A stretch of DNA of 64,000 nucleotides, from assembly GCF_020859565.1 (NCBI RefSeq), contig NZ_JAJHUO010000037.1:1-64000 (forward strand). Reading direction: 5' to 3'. Made by a program: the position numbers and the translations under genes. Source of the stretch: Saccharothrix luteola. GTDB taxonomy: Bacteria; Actinomycetota; Actinomycetes; Mycobacteriales; Pseudonocardiaceae. The notes under the pieces are model-generated. The model searched no databases and was not told the DNA's origin. It was given only the letters and a program-made list of their open reading frames with translations. Numbering within the stretch: the stretch's first letter is position 1; every line of letters starts with the position of its first letter. Positions 1 through 8,539 of the stretch are shown here, one piece after another.

Positions 1-132
1 CAACGCACCGACGCCCTGACGATCTGGAACGTGCACTACAACTACCATCGCCCCCACACCGCCGCCGGAAACCGACCACCAGCCACACGGCTCCACACCG
101 GCGTCACCAACGTCATGGCCTCATACAGCTAG
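1..132 (+). mobile_element. IS481-type transposase, C-terminal fragment (cut by window edge)
   Basis: An open frame runs from base 1 to a TAG at 130-132 and encodes the last 43 residues of a DDE integrase-core transposase. The segment WNVHYNYHRPHTAAGNRPP followed by a TNVMASY tail is the usual C-terminus of actinobacterial IS481-family transposases. The catalytic residues lie outside the window. Its stop codon overlaps the stop of the convergent gene at 129 within the four bases CTAG. No terminal inverted repeat can therefore lie between the two genes, so the element is either truncated at this end or a lone transposase gene. The family call rests on the C-terminal motif alone. Confidence 0.75.
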
Positions 133-2258
133 TCGTACCACTCGATCGGGTCAGGGAACGCGCCCGCCGGCAGCGGGTCGCCGAAGAACGGGCCCGAGCC
201 CGCGACCACGCCCGCCGCGCGCCACCAGTCGGCCTGCTCGCGCGTCTCCAGCCCGTCGACCAGCACCCGGGCGCCCGCCCGTCGGGCCAACGGCACCAGC
301 CCGGCCAGGTAGTCCGCCTCGCCGCGGGACTGCCGCTCGACCAACCGCCGCGCCACCCGCACCGACCCGATCGGCAGCTCCGCGGCCACCGCCAGGTCGT
401 CCGGCCCGAGGCCGAAGTCGTCCAACGACGTGCCGACGCCCAGCTCGGCCAGCACGGTCAGGTTGTCCACCGCCTCGGACTCCGCCAGCACCGCCACCGG
501 CATCCCGATGACGAGCCGCGACGCGGGCAACCCCGTGTCGTCCAACACCCGGCGCACGCGGCGGACCAGGTCGCCGTCACGCGACTGGTTCCTGGTCAGC
601 CCGACGTGCAGCGACGCGGTGAACCCGGCGCTCTGGCCCCACCACCGCACCTGCCCGCACGCGGTGGCCAGCTGCCACTCGCCCAACGGCAGGGCCAGGC
701 CCGTCCGCTCGGCCAGCGCGGCGCACTCCGCGTGGTCGAGCGAGTCGTCGCCGCGGTCCCAGTGCAGCGTCGCCGCCACGCCGACCAGCGCGCGGTCGGC
801 CAGGCCCACCACCGGCCGGTAGCGCACGCCGACCTCGCCGTGCTCCCACGCGCCGGGCATGGCGACGGCGAGCGCGTCGGCCCGCCGCTCGACCGCGTCC
901 TGCCCGTCGTCGAACAGCGCCCACTGGCCGCGACCACCCGCCTTCGCCCGCCGCAACGCCTGCTCGGCGGCCCGCAGCACGTCCGCGGGCTCCCAGTCCG
1001 GCGGCGGCCTGCGCACCACGCCGACGCTGACCGACACGGCCAGCCCGCGGTCGTCGAAGTACACCGGCTCGGCCAGCTCGCGGTTGAGCTCGGCCACCGT
1101 GCTCGCGACGTCCGGCGTGGTGGCCACGTTCTCGACGAGGATCGCGAACTCGTCGTCGGCGAGCCGGGCGACCATCGCCTTCTCCCGCGCCAGCACGGCT
1201 CTCAGGCGCTGTGACACGTGCACGAGCAGCCGTTCGCCGGTCGGCCGGCCGAGGCTGTTGCACACCATGCCGAACGCGTCGACGTCCAGGTGGAAGAGGC
1301 TGATCCCGCGCACCGGGTCGGCCCGGCGCAGCGCGCTTTCCAAGTGGGTGGTGAAGTACTGCCGGTTCGGCAGCCCGGTCGACACGTCGTGCAGCGCCTG
1401 CCGGTTGAGCTCCGACTGCAGCAGCATCAGCTCGGTGCCGTCCTCGATCACGGCGACGAAGTGCACCGGCTGGTCGTCCGCGCCGCGCAGCAGCGACACC
1501 GTGAGCGAGATCCGCGCGACGTCGCCGTCCTTGCGCAGCAACCGCTGCGGCTGCCGGACCCGTTCCTGCTTGTCGTCGAGCAGCGCCAGCATCGCCTCGC
1601 CGAGCACCCGGACCGACGCCGGGTGCACGAGGTCGAGCAGGGCGAAGCCGGTCAGCTCCTCGGCGGTGTAGCCGAGGATGTCGCCGATCGCCGCGTTGGC
1701 CCGCACGATCCGCCCGGTCGGGTCGACCACCAGGACCCCGCTGGCCGACGACGTGACGACCTCCTCGAACCGCGCCTCGCTCTCCTTGAGGTGCCACTGC
1801 GCGTCGCGGACGGCCTTGAGCAGCGACAGCTGCATGGACTCCTGCTGCTCGAACACCGCGCGCCTGCTCGCCGCGAGGAACCCGGCCGACAGCGCGCCGA
1901 GCACGGCCACGACCGGCTGGGCATAACGTTCCACGGGTTGGAACTCCGACAGCCCCAGCAGCCCTTTCCCGAGCACGTCGAGGGTCACGCGCAAGCCGTC
2001 CTCGGTGACGTACCCGAGCGCGACGAGCTGTTCGCCGATCCGCTCGGCCGACCGCGTCGACGGCGACCCCGGAGAGGCCTCGGCGTGCACCGCCGCGCAC
2101 AGGTCGTCGAGGCGGTTGCGCATTTCGCGGTCGAGTTCGTTCCTGTCCAGCGCGACCACCACGGCTCCGCTGAGCAGGTACGACCACTTCCGCGCGAGGA
2201 GTTCCCGGCCACGTTCGGGTGGTGACGTGGCTCCTTGTCTCTGACTGGGGATCGACAT
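129..2258 (-). CDS. PAS-GGDEF-EAL protein with degenerate catalytic motifs
   Basis: 709 residues. An N-terminal region of about 150 residues is followed by a PAS domain (about 160-285), a GGDEF domain (285-450) and an EAL domain (455-705), the layout of cyclic-di-GMP turnover proteins. Key residues are changed. The GGDEF signature reads ADDEF at 367-371. The EAL signature is replaced by AAT at 495-497. The second glutamate (ITES-type) position reads IGMP, and the lysine and glutamine of the metal/catalytic set are absent, although DDFGLG and GLET remain. I infer a c-di-GMP receptor or signalling scaffold, not an active cyclase or phosphodiesterase. There is no clear transmembrane segment beyond a weak one near 117-130. 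It is monocistronic and faces the transposase remnant. Confidence 0.85.
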   Translation of the reverse strand: MSIPSQRQGATSPPERGRELLARKWSYLLSGAVVVALDRNELDREMRNRLDDLCAAVHAEASPGSPSTRSAERIGEQLVALGYVTEDGLRVTLDVLGKGLLGLSEFQPVERYAQPVVAVLGALSAGFLAASRRAVFEQQESMQLSLLKAVRDAQWHLKESEARFEEVVTSSASGVLVVDPTGRIVRANAAIGDILGYTAEELTGFALLDLVHPASVRVLGEAMLALLDDKQERVRQPQRLLRKDGDVARISLTVSLLRGADDQPVHFVAVIEDGTELMLLQSELNRQALHDVSTGLPNRQYFTTHLESALRRADPVRGISLFHLDVDAFGMVCNSLGRPTGERLLVHVSQRLRAVLAREKAMVARLADDEFAILVENVATTPDVASTVAELNRELAEPVYFDDRGLAVSVSVGVVRRPPPDWEPADVLRAAEQALRRAKAGGRGQWALFDDGQDAVERRADALAVAMPGAWEHGEVGVRYRPVVGLADRALVGVAATLHWDRGDDSLDHAECAALAERTGLALPLGEWQLATACGQVRWWGQSAGFTASLHVGLTRNQSRDGDLVRRVRRVLDDTGLPASRLVIGMPVAVLAESEAVDNLTVLAELGVGTSLDDFGLGPDDLAVAAELPIGSVRVARRLVERQSRGEADYLAGLVPLARRAGARVLVDGLETREQADWWRAAGVVAGSGPFFGDPLPAGAFPDPIEWYD

Positions 2259-2387
2259 TCCCGTTGCCCTGTTGTGATATCGAGGATTCGCGGCAGTTTA
2301 CCCACCCCCTGCCGGCCAACACTCAACCGGAAGTGTGAACCGCGAACACCCACGGTGACTTCCGCCGGGCAATTCACCTCTTTTGGC

Positions 2388-3203
2388 TCATACCTTTCGG
2401 CCGACACCCGCGTAGACCAGCATGTTCATGTCGGGCTCGGTGGCGATGTCACCAGGGCCGCCGGGTCGCCATTCACCGCAACCGACCAGCCCCGGTTCGA
2501 CCAGTTCGAATCCGTCGAACATCTCCGCGATGTCGGCGCGGGAACGCAGGTTCACCTGATCGGGGCTGTTGCTCCGCTTGATCGCGTCGGTCGCGCCGGT
2601 CAGGTTCTCGCTCTGGTTGTCGCCGGTGGCGTGGGTGACCGCCAGGTAGCTGCCGGGCGCGAGCGCGTCGCGGTACCGGGCGACGAGGCCGCGCGGGTCG
2701 GCCGAGTCCGGCACCCAGTGCAGCATCAGCAGCATGAGCACCCCGATCGGCTGGTCGAAGTCGAGCAGCCCGCGGGCCGCGTCGCTGCCCAGGATGGCGT
2801 CGGGCTCGCGCATGTCGGCCTGCACGACGGCCGCGTCGTCGTTGCCGACCAGCATCAGGTCGCTGTGCGCGACGGCGACCGGGTCCCGGTCGACGTAGAC
2901 GACGCGGCAGCCGGGCGCCGCCGCCTGGGCGACCTCGTGCACGTTGCCGACGGTCGGGATGCCGGAGCCGATGTCGAGGAACTGCCGCACGCCCTGGTCC
3001 ACCATGAACCGCACGACGCGGCCGAGGAACGCCCGGTTGACGCGCGCGGCGTTGCGCAGGCCGGGCATCATGGACTCGATCTGCTCGCCGAGCGCCCGGT
3101 CGACGGCGAAGTTGTGCGCGCCGCCGAGCATGTAGTCGTAGGTCCGGGCCACGCTGGGCACGGAGATGTCCACGCCGGATGGAATCCATTCGCGCTGTGC
3201 CAT
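2388..3203 (-). CDS. SAM-dependent methyltransferase, DUF574 (Methyltransf_19) family
   Basis: 271 residues from ATG 3203, which has a GGAGAGG ribosome binding site 11 bases upstream. The in-frame GTG at 3215 sits against that site and is less likely. The protein begins with PSVARTYDYMLGGAHNFAVD, the characteristic N-terminal stretch of the actinobacterial DUF574 family. The SAM-binding motif I reads FLDIGSGIPT, and VVYVDRDPVAV supplies the acidic loop. These proteins are expanded in actinomycetes, and most have no known substrate. It diverges from the cytochrome P450 gene across 181 bp, so they could share control. Confidence 0.88.
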   Translation of the reverse strand: MAQREWIPSGVDISVPSVARTYDYMLGGAHNFAVDRALGEQIESMMPGLRNAARVNRAFLGRVVRFMVDQGVRQFLDIGSGIPTVGNVHEVAQAAAPGCRVVYVDRDPVAVAHSDLMLVGNDDAAVVQADMREPDAILGSDAARGLLDFDQPIGVLMLLMLHWVPDSADPRGLVARYRDALAPGSYLAVTHATGDNQSENLTGATDAIKRSNSPDQVNLRSRADIAEMFDGFELVEPGLVGCGEWRPGGPGDIATEPDMNMLVYAGVGRKV

Positions 3204-3310
3204 AATTGCGGACACCTCTCCACAGCTCGCGGGATGATCTCGGGGATCGGCGAGAGTACTGGGTGGGTGGAACCGGCACTCGTCCCCCCTTCAGTGCGAC
3301 ACCAACCCAC

Positions 3311-3350
3311 CCGAACGGGCGCTATCACCTTCCACCGAACGGGTCCTATC
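3311..3350. promoter_or_regulatory. Pair of 16-bp direct repeats upstream of the P450 gene
   Basis: CCGAACGGGCGCTATC (3311-3326) and CCGAACGGGTCCTATC (3335-3350) match at 14 of 16 positions and are 24 bp apart start to start. They end 34 bp before the P450 start. Spacing of just over two helical turns suggests a tandem regulator site. No regulator gene is adjacent, so the binding protein is unknown. Confidence 0.5.
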
Positions 3351-3384
3351 GTGGGCCGTCGCTTTCGGCGGGAGAGGAGCTGAC

Positions 3385-4701
3385 GTGGCTGTCCCGACGG
3401 CTCCCGGTCGCCTGCCATTCCTCGGCCACTCCGTGGCGATGCTGCGCCGGCGACATGAGTTCACCTCATCACTGCGCGATCACGGCGATGTGGTGAAGGT
3501 CGACCTCGGCCCGATGACGACGTATTTCGTGACCACTCCTCAACTTGTGCACCAAGTGCTGGTCACGGACGGTCCGCGGTTCCGCAAAGGCGCGATGTTC
3601 GACAAGTTCCGCCCCTACGTGGGCAATGGTCTGGTGCTTTCCGACGGCGCGTTCCACCTGCGGCAGCGGCGGATGGTCCAGCCCGCCTTCCACCGCGACC
3701 GGATCGAGCGCTACGCGGAGACGATGACGCGCGCCGCGACCGCGTTGACCACGTCGTGGACGCCCGGCGAGGTGCGGGTGGTCGAGGACGACATGCAGGC
3801 ACTGGCGGTCACGGTCGTCGGCGAGGCGCTGTTCTCCACCGAGCTCGGGCAGCGGGCGATCGCCGAGGTGCGGCGGTCCGTGTTCGTGGTGATCAAGCAG
3901 GGCATGGTGCGCGCCCTGTCGCCGTCGTTCGTGGAGAAGCTGCCGCTGCCGGGCAACCGCGAGTTCGACCGGGCAATCGCGCGGATGCGCGCGATCGTGC
4001 TGGAGGTCATCGCGAGCAGGCGGGCCGACGGCGTGGCCGACCACGGCGACCTGCTGTCGATGCTGCTGCTGGCGCAGGACGAGTCCGGCGACGGCATGAC
4101 CGACCAGCAGACCTACGACGAGGTGCTGACCCTGCTCACCGCGGGCATCGAGACCACGGCGCTGGCGCTGGCGTGGGCGTTCCACGAGGTCGCGCGGCAC
4201 CCCGAGGTGGAACGACGGCTGGTCGCGGAGCTCGACGAGGTGCTCGGCGGGCGTCCGGTGACGTTCGCCGACGTGCCGCGGTTGAGGTACGCGGCGGCGG
4301 TGGTGAACGAGGTGCTGCGGAGGTACCCGCTGTGGATCCTGATGCGGCGGGCCGTCGAGCCGGTCGACCTCGGCGGGGTGGAGTTACCGGTGGGCGCCGA
4401 GGTCATCGTGAGCCCGCACGCCCTGCACCACGACCCGGCGTCCTTCCCCGACCCGCACCGGTTCGACCCCGACCGGTGGTCGTCCCCGTCCGTCGCGGTT
4501 CCGCGCGGCGCCTACATCCCGTTCGCGGCGGGCGCGCGGCAGTGCCTGGGCAACGTGTTCGCGCAGACGGAGATCGTGATCACCCTCGCCACCGTGCTCT
4601 CGAGGTGGCGGCTCGTTCCGGTGCCCGGCAAGGCCGTGCGTACCAAGTTCACGTCCACCGCCTATCCCAGCGGCTTGCTGATGACGGCGGTACCCCGTTG
4701 A
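3385..4701 (+). CDS. Cytochrome P450
   Basis: 438 residues from GTG 3385 behind GGGAGAGGAG. The I-helix oxygen-binding motif AGIETT, the K-helix EVLRR (ExxR) and the heme loop FAAGARQCLGN with the cysteine thiolate are all present, so the enzyme should be functional. The AGxETT form and the 'CYP102-like' C-terminal half resemble actinobacterial P450s annotated as pentalenene-oxygenase-like, but no terpene synthase or redox partner is nearby. The substrate cannot be told. It is preceded by a pair of direct repeats and followed 58 bp later by a secreted hydrolase gene on the same strand. Confidence 0.93.
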   Translation: MAVPTAPGRLPFLGHSVAMLRRRHEFTSSLRDHGDVVKVDLGPMTTYFVTTPQLVHQVLVTDGPRFRKGAMFDKFRPYVGNGLVLSDGAFHLRQRRMVQPAFHRDRIERYAETMTRAATALTTSWTPGEVRVVEDDMQALAVTVVGEALFSTELGQRAIAEVRRSVFVVIKQGMVRALSPSFVEKLPLPGNREFDRAIARMRAIVLEVIASRRADGVADHGDLLSMLLLAQDESGDGMTDQQTYDEVLTLLTAGIETTALALAWAFHEVARHPEVERRLVAELDEVLGGRPVTFADVPRLRYAAAVVNEVLRRYPLWILMRRAVEPVDLGGVELPVGAEVIVSPHALHHDPASFPDPHRFDPDRWSSPSVAVPRGAYIPFAAGARQCLGNVFAQTEIVITLATVLSRWRLVPVPGKAVRTKFTSTAYPSGLLMTAVPR

Positions 4702-4759
4702 CCGCTCGGTCGCGGCGCAGCTCGTGACAGCGGTGTCGAACCCAGGAGGTTGTCGAGTC

Positions 4760-5800
4760 GTGCGTTGGTCGCGTTTGCGGTTGTCGGCGGTCGCCTTGCT
4801 CGCCGCGTCGGCCGGTCTGCTGCCCGCACCCGCGAGTGCCGTGTCGGGTGCGGGTGCGGGTGCTGTGTCGGGTGCGGGGGCGGTCGCGTGTGAGGACTTG
4901 CGGGTGCCGGTGACGGTGCTCGGCACGCCGCATTCCGTGCACGGCAGGCTGTGCACGCCGGCGGGCGCGTCCACCGTCCAGGTGTTGATCCCCGGCGGCA
5001 CGTACAACAGCTCGTACTGGGACATCTCGTACTCGCCCGACACCCGGTCGTACCGGCAGGCGATGAACCGGGCCGGTATCGCGACGCTGGCCGTGGACCG
5101 GCTCGGCACCGGGCGCAGCTCGCGGCCGTTGAGCGCGTTGGTGACGGCGTCGACGCAGGCGCACGCCGTGCACCAGGTGGTGCGGGCCGTTCGGCCGCGG
5201 TTCGAGAAGGTGGTCGTCGGCGGGCACTCGATCGGCGCGGCGATGGCGTTGATCGAGGCGGGGACGTATCGCGACGTCGACGGAGTGCTGGTCACCGGAT
5301 TCACGCACCGGATGAACCTCGTCACCGTGGTCCCGGCGTTGGCGGGCATGATCCCGGCGGTGCTGGACCCGCACCTGCGGCGGGGCGGGCTGGACGTGGG
5401 TTACCTGACGACCGCGCCCGGCACGCGTTACGGGTCGTTCCACGCGCCTGGTCCGCGGGTGGACGACGCGATCGGGGTCGACGAGGCGACGAAGGACGTG
5501 TTCGCGGCGTCGGAGGCGGTGGACACGATCACGCTGCACAACGTGGTCGTCCCGTTCACGCGGCTGGTCGACGTGCCGGTGATGGTCGTGGTCGGCGCGG
5601 GCGACACCCACTTCTGCGGCCGGCCGCTGGGCAGCGACTGCCGGTCGACGGACAGCCTGCGGGACTCGGAGTCCCCGTTCTTCTCCCCCGCCGCCCGCCT
5701 GCACGCCCACGTGCTGCCCGACTACGGCCACTCGATCAACTACGCCCCCAACGCGCCCGCCTACCACCGAGCGGTCCAGGCCTGGACCGCCACCCTCTGA
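4760..5800 (+). CDS. Secreted alpha/beta hydrolase
   Basis: 346 residues from GTG 4760, which has AGGAGG 10 bases upstream. An upstream in-frame ATG (4724) lacks a site and would put 12 residues before the signal peptide. A Sec signal peptide (RWSRLRLSAVALLAASAG to about ASA) is followed by a glycine/alanine/valine-rich repeat stretch (VSGAGAGAVSGAGA). The nucleophile elbow is GGHSIGAA, VVVGAGDTHFC carries the likely acid, and DYGHSINYAPN the catalytic histidine. The fold is that of serine esterases/lipases, and the substrate is unknown. It may be co-transcribed with the P450 gene. Confidence 0.85.
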   Translation: MRWSRLRLSAVALLAASAGLLPAPASAVSGAGAGAVSGAGAVACEDLRVPVTVLGTPHSVHGRLCTPAGASTVQVLIPGGTYNSSYWDISYSPDTRSYRQAMNRAGIATLAVDRLGTGRSSRPLSALVTASTQAHAVHQVVRAVRPRFEKVVVGGHSIGAAMALIEAGTYRDVDGVLVTGFTHRMNLVTVVPALAGMIPAVLDPHLRRGGLDVGYLTTAPGTRYGSFHAPGPRVDDAIGVDEATKDVFAASEAVDTITLHNVVVPFTRLVDVPVMVVVGAGDTHFCGRPLGSDCRSTDSLRDSESPFFSPAARLHAHVLPDYGHSINYAPNAPAYHRAVQAWTATL

Positions 5801-5819
5801 CCGCGAGAGTCCGGTCCGG

Positions 5820-6176
5820 TCAGGTCGGGATCGGCATCAGGCGGTACGAGGTAGCCGTGGTGGTGGGGACCTCGTGGTAGACGGTGGCCACGCGGGTGGC
5901 GCAGGCGGAGTCGGCGAACAGCTGCAGGGCGGTGCCGTCGCCGAAGCCGCGGGCGGCTGAGCGGGCGGTGGTGAAGCCCAGGTCGGTGACGGGGTGGCAG
6001 CCGTAGGAGAGCGGGAGAACGGCACGGGTGCCGGTGAACGAGGTGCCGGAGAAGACGCAGTAGCCGGATTCCTGGCAGTGCGGGCTCACGTCGGAGGCCG
6101 CGGCTGCGGTGGTGGAGGCGGTGGCTGCGGCGGAGGCGAGCAGGAGCGCGCTTGAGAGTGCGAAGAGTCGTGTCAT
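5820..6176 (-). CDS. Small secreted protein, peptidase inhibitor I36 / beta-gamma-crystallin-like
   Basis: 118 residues from ATG 6176 with GGGGGGA upstream. A signal peptide (MTRLFALSSALLLASAAATA) precedes a mature domain of about 90 residues with four cysteines. The core CQESGYCVFSGTSFTG followed by VLPLSYGC matches the small secreted I36-type proteins of actinomycetes (pattern C-x5-C-x-Y/F-x-G). In known members the domain inhibits metalloproteases, but activity here is inference. It lies downstream of the GH26 gene on the same strand, separated by a terminator. Confidence 0.65.
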   Translation of the reverse strand: MTRLFALSSALLLASAAATASTTAAAASDVSPHCQESGYCVFSGTSFTGTRAVLPLSYGCHPVTDLGFTTARSAARGFGDGTALQLFADSACATRVATVYHEVPTTTATSYRLMPIPT

Positions 6177-6185
6177 CGGTCCCCC

Positions 6186-6206
6186 CTTGGATCGCGTGTA
6201 TCCAAG
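6186..6206. promoter_or_regulatory. 7-bp inverted repeat upstream of the small secreted protein gene
   Basis: CTTGGAT (6186-6192) and ATCCAAG (6200-6206) form a perfect inverted repeat with a 7-base spacer, immediately upstream of the ribosome binding site of the gene starting at 6176. It could be an operator or a 5'-UTR hairpin. Confidence 0.4.
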
Positions 6207-6247
6207 CCAACCCAAGGTGGACGGCGATGGCAATCGGCTGAATGGAA

Positions 6248-6290
6248 CCGCCCGCGTGCGCGCCGGGCATGTGGCGGCGCACGCGGGCGG
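6248..6290 (-). terminator. Hairpin terminator downstream of GH26
   Basis: CCGCCCGCGTGCGC (6248-6261) pairs perfectly with GCGCACGCGGGCGG (6277-6290) across a 15-base loop. It follows the GH26 stop by about 50 bp and lacks a U-tract, as is common in high-GC actinomycetes. Confidence 0.7.
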
Positions 6291-6340
6291 GGTCGGTGGG
6301 TGTGGTGAGTGAGGTCGGGCAGTGGGTGCCGCGCGGCGGC

Positions 6341-8410
6341 TCAGCTCGCGCGGAGGTCGTCCAGATAGAAGGTGCCGGCCACGACCGGGTTGCCCTCGGC
6401 CTGGTTGATGAAGATGTTGAACTGGGACAGGTTCTTCAGGTCCTCCGGCGTGATCCGCCGGTGCGCGTTGCCCGTGTCCCACGGCGCCGGGCGCCAGTCG
6501 GCGAACGGGATCGTCACGACGCCGGCTGTCGTGCCGGACATGGACGGGTACGCCTCGTAGGCCACCCCGCCGGCGTTGAGCTGCAGCACCAGCTTGTGGT
6601 TCGACCCGTCGGGGCGCAGCCAGAACGACAACCCGGTGTAGGTCGACCAATCACCCGAGATCCGCTTGCCGACGCCGGTGTAGGTCTGGAAGCTGAAGTC
6701 GTAGTCGAACTTCAGCGCCTTGCCGCCGTTGTCGGCTGCGAGAGAGATCCGGTTCGTCCCGTACGGGCTGTACTCCGCGCCCAACGCCATGTCGTCGACG
6801 TGCCCCTCGAAGTCGTCCACGACGCCGGGCGCGAGCGGCGGCTTGGCGCCGAGGATCAAGCGGTTCGTCGCGGACAACGTGCCTCGCGGCGTCACCGCGG
6901 TCACCTTGAGCTGCGTGACCTTGTTGGTCAGGTTCTCCGCGCCGATGTTCCACGTGCCGGTGTGGTACCCGGTGCGCCGGTCCAGCCTGAGCGGGTGCTT
7001 GGTCGGGTCGTCCCCGACGGTGTAGTGGACGAGCGCGGGCTTGGCGTCGAGCAGCCGCACGCGAACGGTGGTGGTGGGCGTGGTGATCCGCTCACCGTCG
7101 GGCGGCGACACGACGTGCAGGAACGGCTTGTGCGCCTCGGCCTTCACCTTGCGCCCGTAGACGTCGGAGAGGTCGAGCGCGGAGCTGAACACCGCGAACG
7201 GGTCGGCGTGCAACCGCTTCAAATCCGGCAGCAGTTCGTGCTCGGGCTCGGTGGCGGTCGCCGGGTACGGCAGGAAGAACTGCTCAGTGCCGAAGTTCAC
7301 CCAGGTCAGCATGAACGCGCTGCGGCTCGCCCACGGGTCGGCCTTGATGGCGTTGAACATCGTGGTGAACCAGTTCAGGTTCCCGTTCTGCCCGTTGGGC
7401 TTCAGGGCGCCGCTGATGCCGTACTCGGTGAACGCCGAGACCTTGTCCTTCTCCTGGGCGATGCGCGCGATCATGCCGAGGTCGGCGACGATGCCGTCCA
7501 GGAACTGCGGCGACCCGTTGCTGCCGTCGTAGCTGTCGATGCCGAACACGTCGATGTAGTTGTCGCCCGGGTAGGTGCGCATGTAGACGTCGTCCACGCC
7601 GCCGAAGCCGCCGCCGGGCGAGTAGGCGTACAGGAAGTTGTGCACGTCCTTGACGTCGCGCAGGTACTCGACGGTGTACCGGAACAGCTCGACGTACTTC
7701 GCCGGTGACGCGTGCGCCGCGCCCCACCAGAACCACGAGCCGCTGTTCTCGTGGAACGGCCGGTAGATCATCGGGATCGGGTTGCCGTCGCGGTCGTCGA
7801 CCTCGTGCGCGAGGCGGGCGACGCGGTCGAGGTAGGCGTTGAACCGCGCGTGGTGGTCGCCGCCGGGCAGGATGCGGGTGACGACGTCGCCGTTGGTGTC
7901 GTAGAAGCTGCCGCCGGTGACGAAGTTGTCCATGTGGGACGCGAGGGTGTGCACGCCGCCGATCTCGTTGTGCGCGGTCTCGATCAGCTTGACGGTGGCC
8001 TGGAAGTTCTCCTCCGGGGCCGGGTCGCCGGGCGAGGAGCCGTGGCCGAGGTGGCCGGTGTCCCAACCGAACAGCGCCGGGTGGTCGCCGACGCCGGCCT
8101 TGACGTCGGACTTCAGGCCGTCGGTCTCGGTGAGCTCGTCCCAGGTGACGCCGAACTCGGTCGTCTGCTGGTGACCGAACAGCACGCCCTTGCCCTGCTG
8201 GTCGCGCAGGTAGGAGAAGAGGGAACGGGTTTCGGCGGTGGCGTGCGGGTCGGAGATCCGGACCGATTGCGGCTTGGGTGGTCGGGCGGAGTCGGAAGGT
8301 GCGGCGGAGTCGGAAGGTGCGGCGGTGGAGGTGATCGCGCCGGAGGTCAGGAGGGCGGCGGCGGTGGTGAAGACGGCGATCACCTGTCTGGCGGCTGAGC
8401 GTTTCCTCAT
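6341..8410 (-). CDS. Secreted GH26 endo-beta-1,4-mannanase with C-terminal carbohydrate-binding domain
   Basis: 689 residues from ATG 8410 behind GAGAGGG. A signal peptide (about 1-31) and a short APSDSA duplication precede the GH26 catalytic domain (about 55-405). The acid/base is E221 in RPFHENSGSWFWWG and the nucleophile E329 in SAFTEYGISG, both typical of beta-mannanases. A middle beta-rich domain (430-520) and a C-terminal jelly-roll module (529-689, beginning VVDDFEG and ending YLDDLRAS, CBM11-like) probably bind the polymer. The operator-like box at 8463-8477 is identical to one before the sugar-kinase gene 14 kb away, which suggests control with the mannoside locus. Endo-mannanase activity is inferred from family and context. 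Confidence 0.93.
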   Translation of the reverse strand: MRKRSAARQVIAVFTTAAALLTSGAITSTAAPSDSAAPSDSARPPKPQSVRISDPHATAETRSLFSYLRDQQGKGVLFGHQQTTEFGVTWDELTETDGLKSDVKAGVGDHPALFGWDTGHLGHGSSPGDPAPEENFQATVKLIETAHNEIGGVHTLASHMDNFVTGGSFYDTNGDVVTRILPGGDHHARFNAYLDRVARLAHEVDDRDGNPIPMIYRPFHENSGSWFWWGAAHASPAKYVELFRYTVEYLRDVKDVHNFLYAYSPGGGFGGVDDVYMRTYPGDNYIDVFGIDSYDGSNGSPQFLDGIVADLGMIARIAQEKDKVSAFTEYGISGALKPNGQNGNLNWFTTMFNAIKADPWASRSAFMLTWVNFGTEQFFLPYPATATEPEHELLPDLKRLHADPFAVFSSALDLSDVYGRKVKAEAHKPFLHVVSPPDGERITTPTTTVRVRLLDAKPALVHYTVGDDPTKHPLRLDRRTGYHTGTWNIGAENLTNKVTQLKVTAVTPRGTLSATNRLILGAKPPLAPGVVDDFEGHVDDMALGAEYSPYGTNRISLAADNGGKALKFDYDFSFQTYTGVGKRISGDWSTYTGLSFWLRPDGSNHKLVLQLNAGGVAYEAYPSMSGTTAGVVTIPFADWRPAPWDTGNAHRRITPEDLKNLSQFNIFINQAEGNPVVAGTFYLDDLRAS

Positions 8411-8462
8411 GGTTGGGCCCTCTCGGCGTTGAGCGGTGCGGGGTGTGCGGGTGCGGCGACGT

Positions 8463-8477
8463 AGTTAAGCGGTTAAG
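8463..8477. promoter_or_regulatory. Tandem GTTAAG operator upstream of GH26
   Basis: AGTTAAGCGGTTAAG contains two GTTAAG units 8 bp apart. It lies 53 bp before the GH26 start, and the identical 15-mer recurs at 22961-22975 before the ROK kinase gene. I infer an operator shared by the mannan regulon. The cognate regulator is probably the ROK protein encoded at 37914 or another regulator outside the window. Confidence 0.65.
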
Positions 8478-8539
8478 TGCTGCTCGATGAGAACGCACCA
8501 TAGCGCCATAAGTTTGGTAAGTGAAGAAACTTGGCGTGG

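Noticed and set aside
577..2322. Open frame of 581 codons overlapping the GGDEF/EAL gene
   Set aside because: Arg/Ala/Gly-rich shadow of the real gene in another frame, with no family motif.
2388..4701. Methyltransferase-P450 pair as a biosynthetic gene cluster
   Set aside because: No synthase, terpene cyclase or other scaffold-building gene is near, so two tailoring-type genes do not define a cluster.
8286..8322. Short direct repeat in the GH26 signal/linker region
   Set aside because: It is a simple in-frame duplication encoding APSDSA twice, explained as linker slippage.
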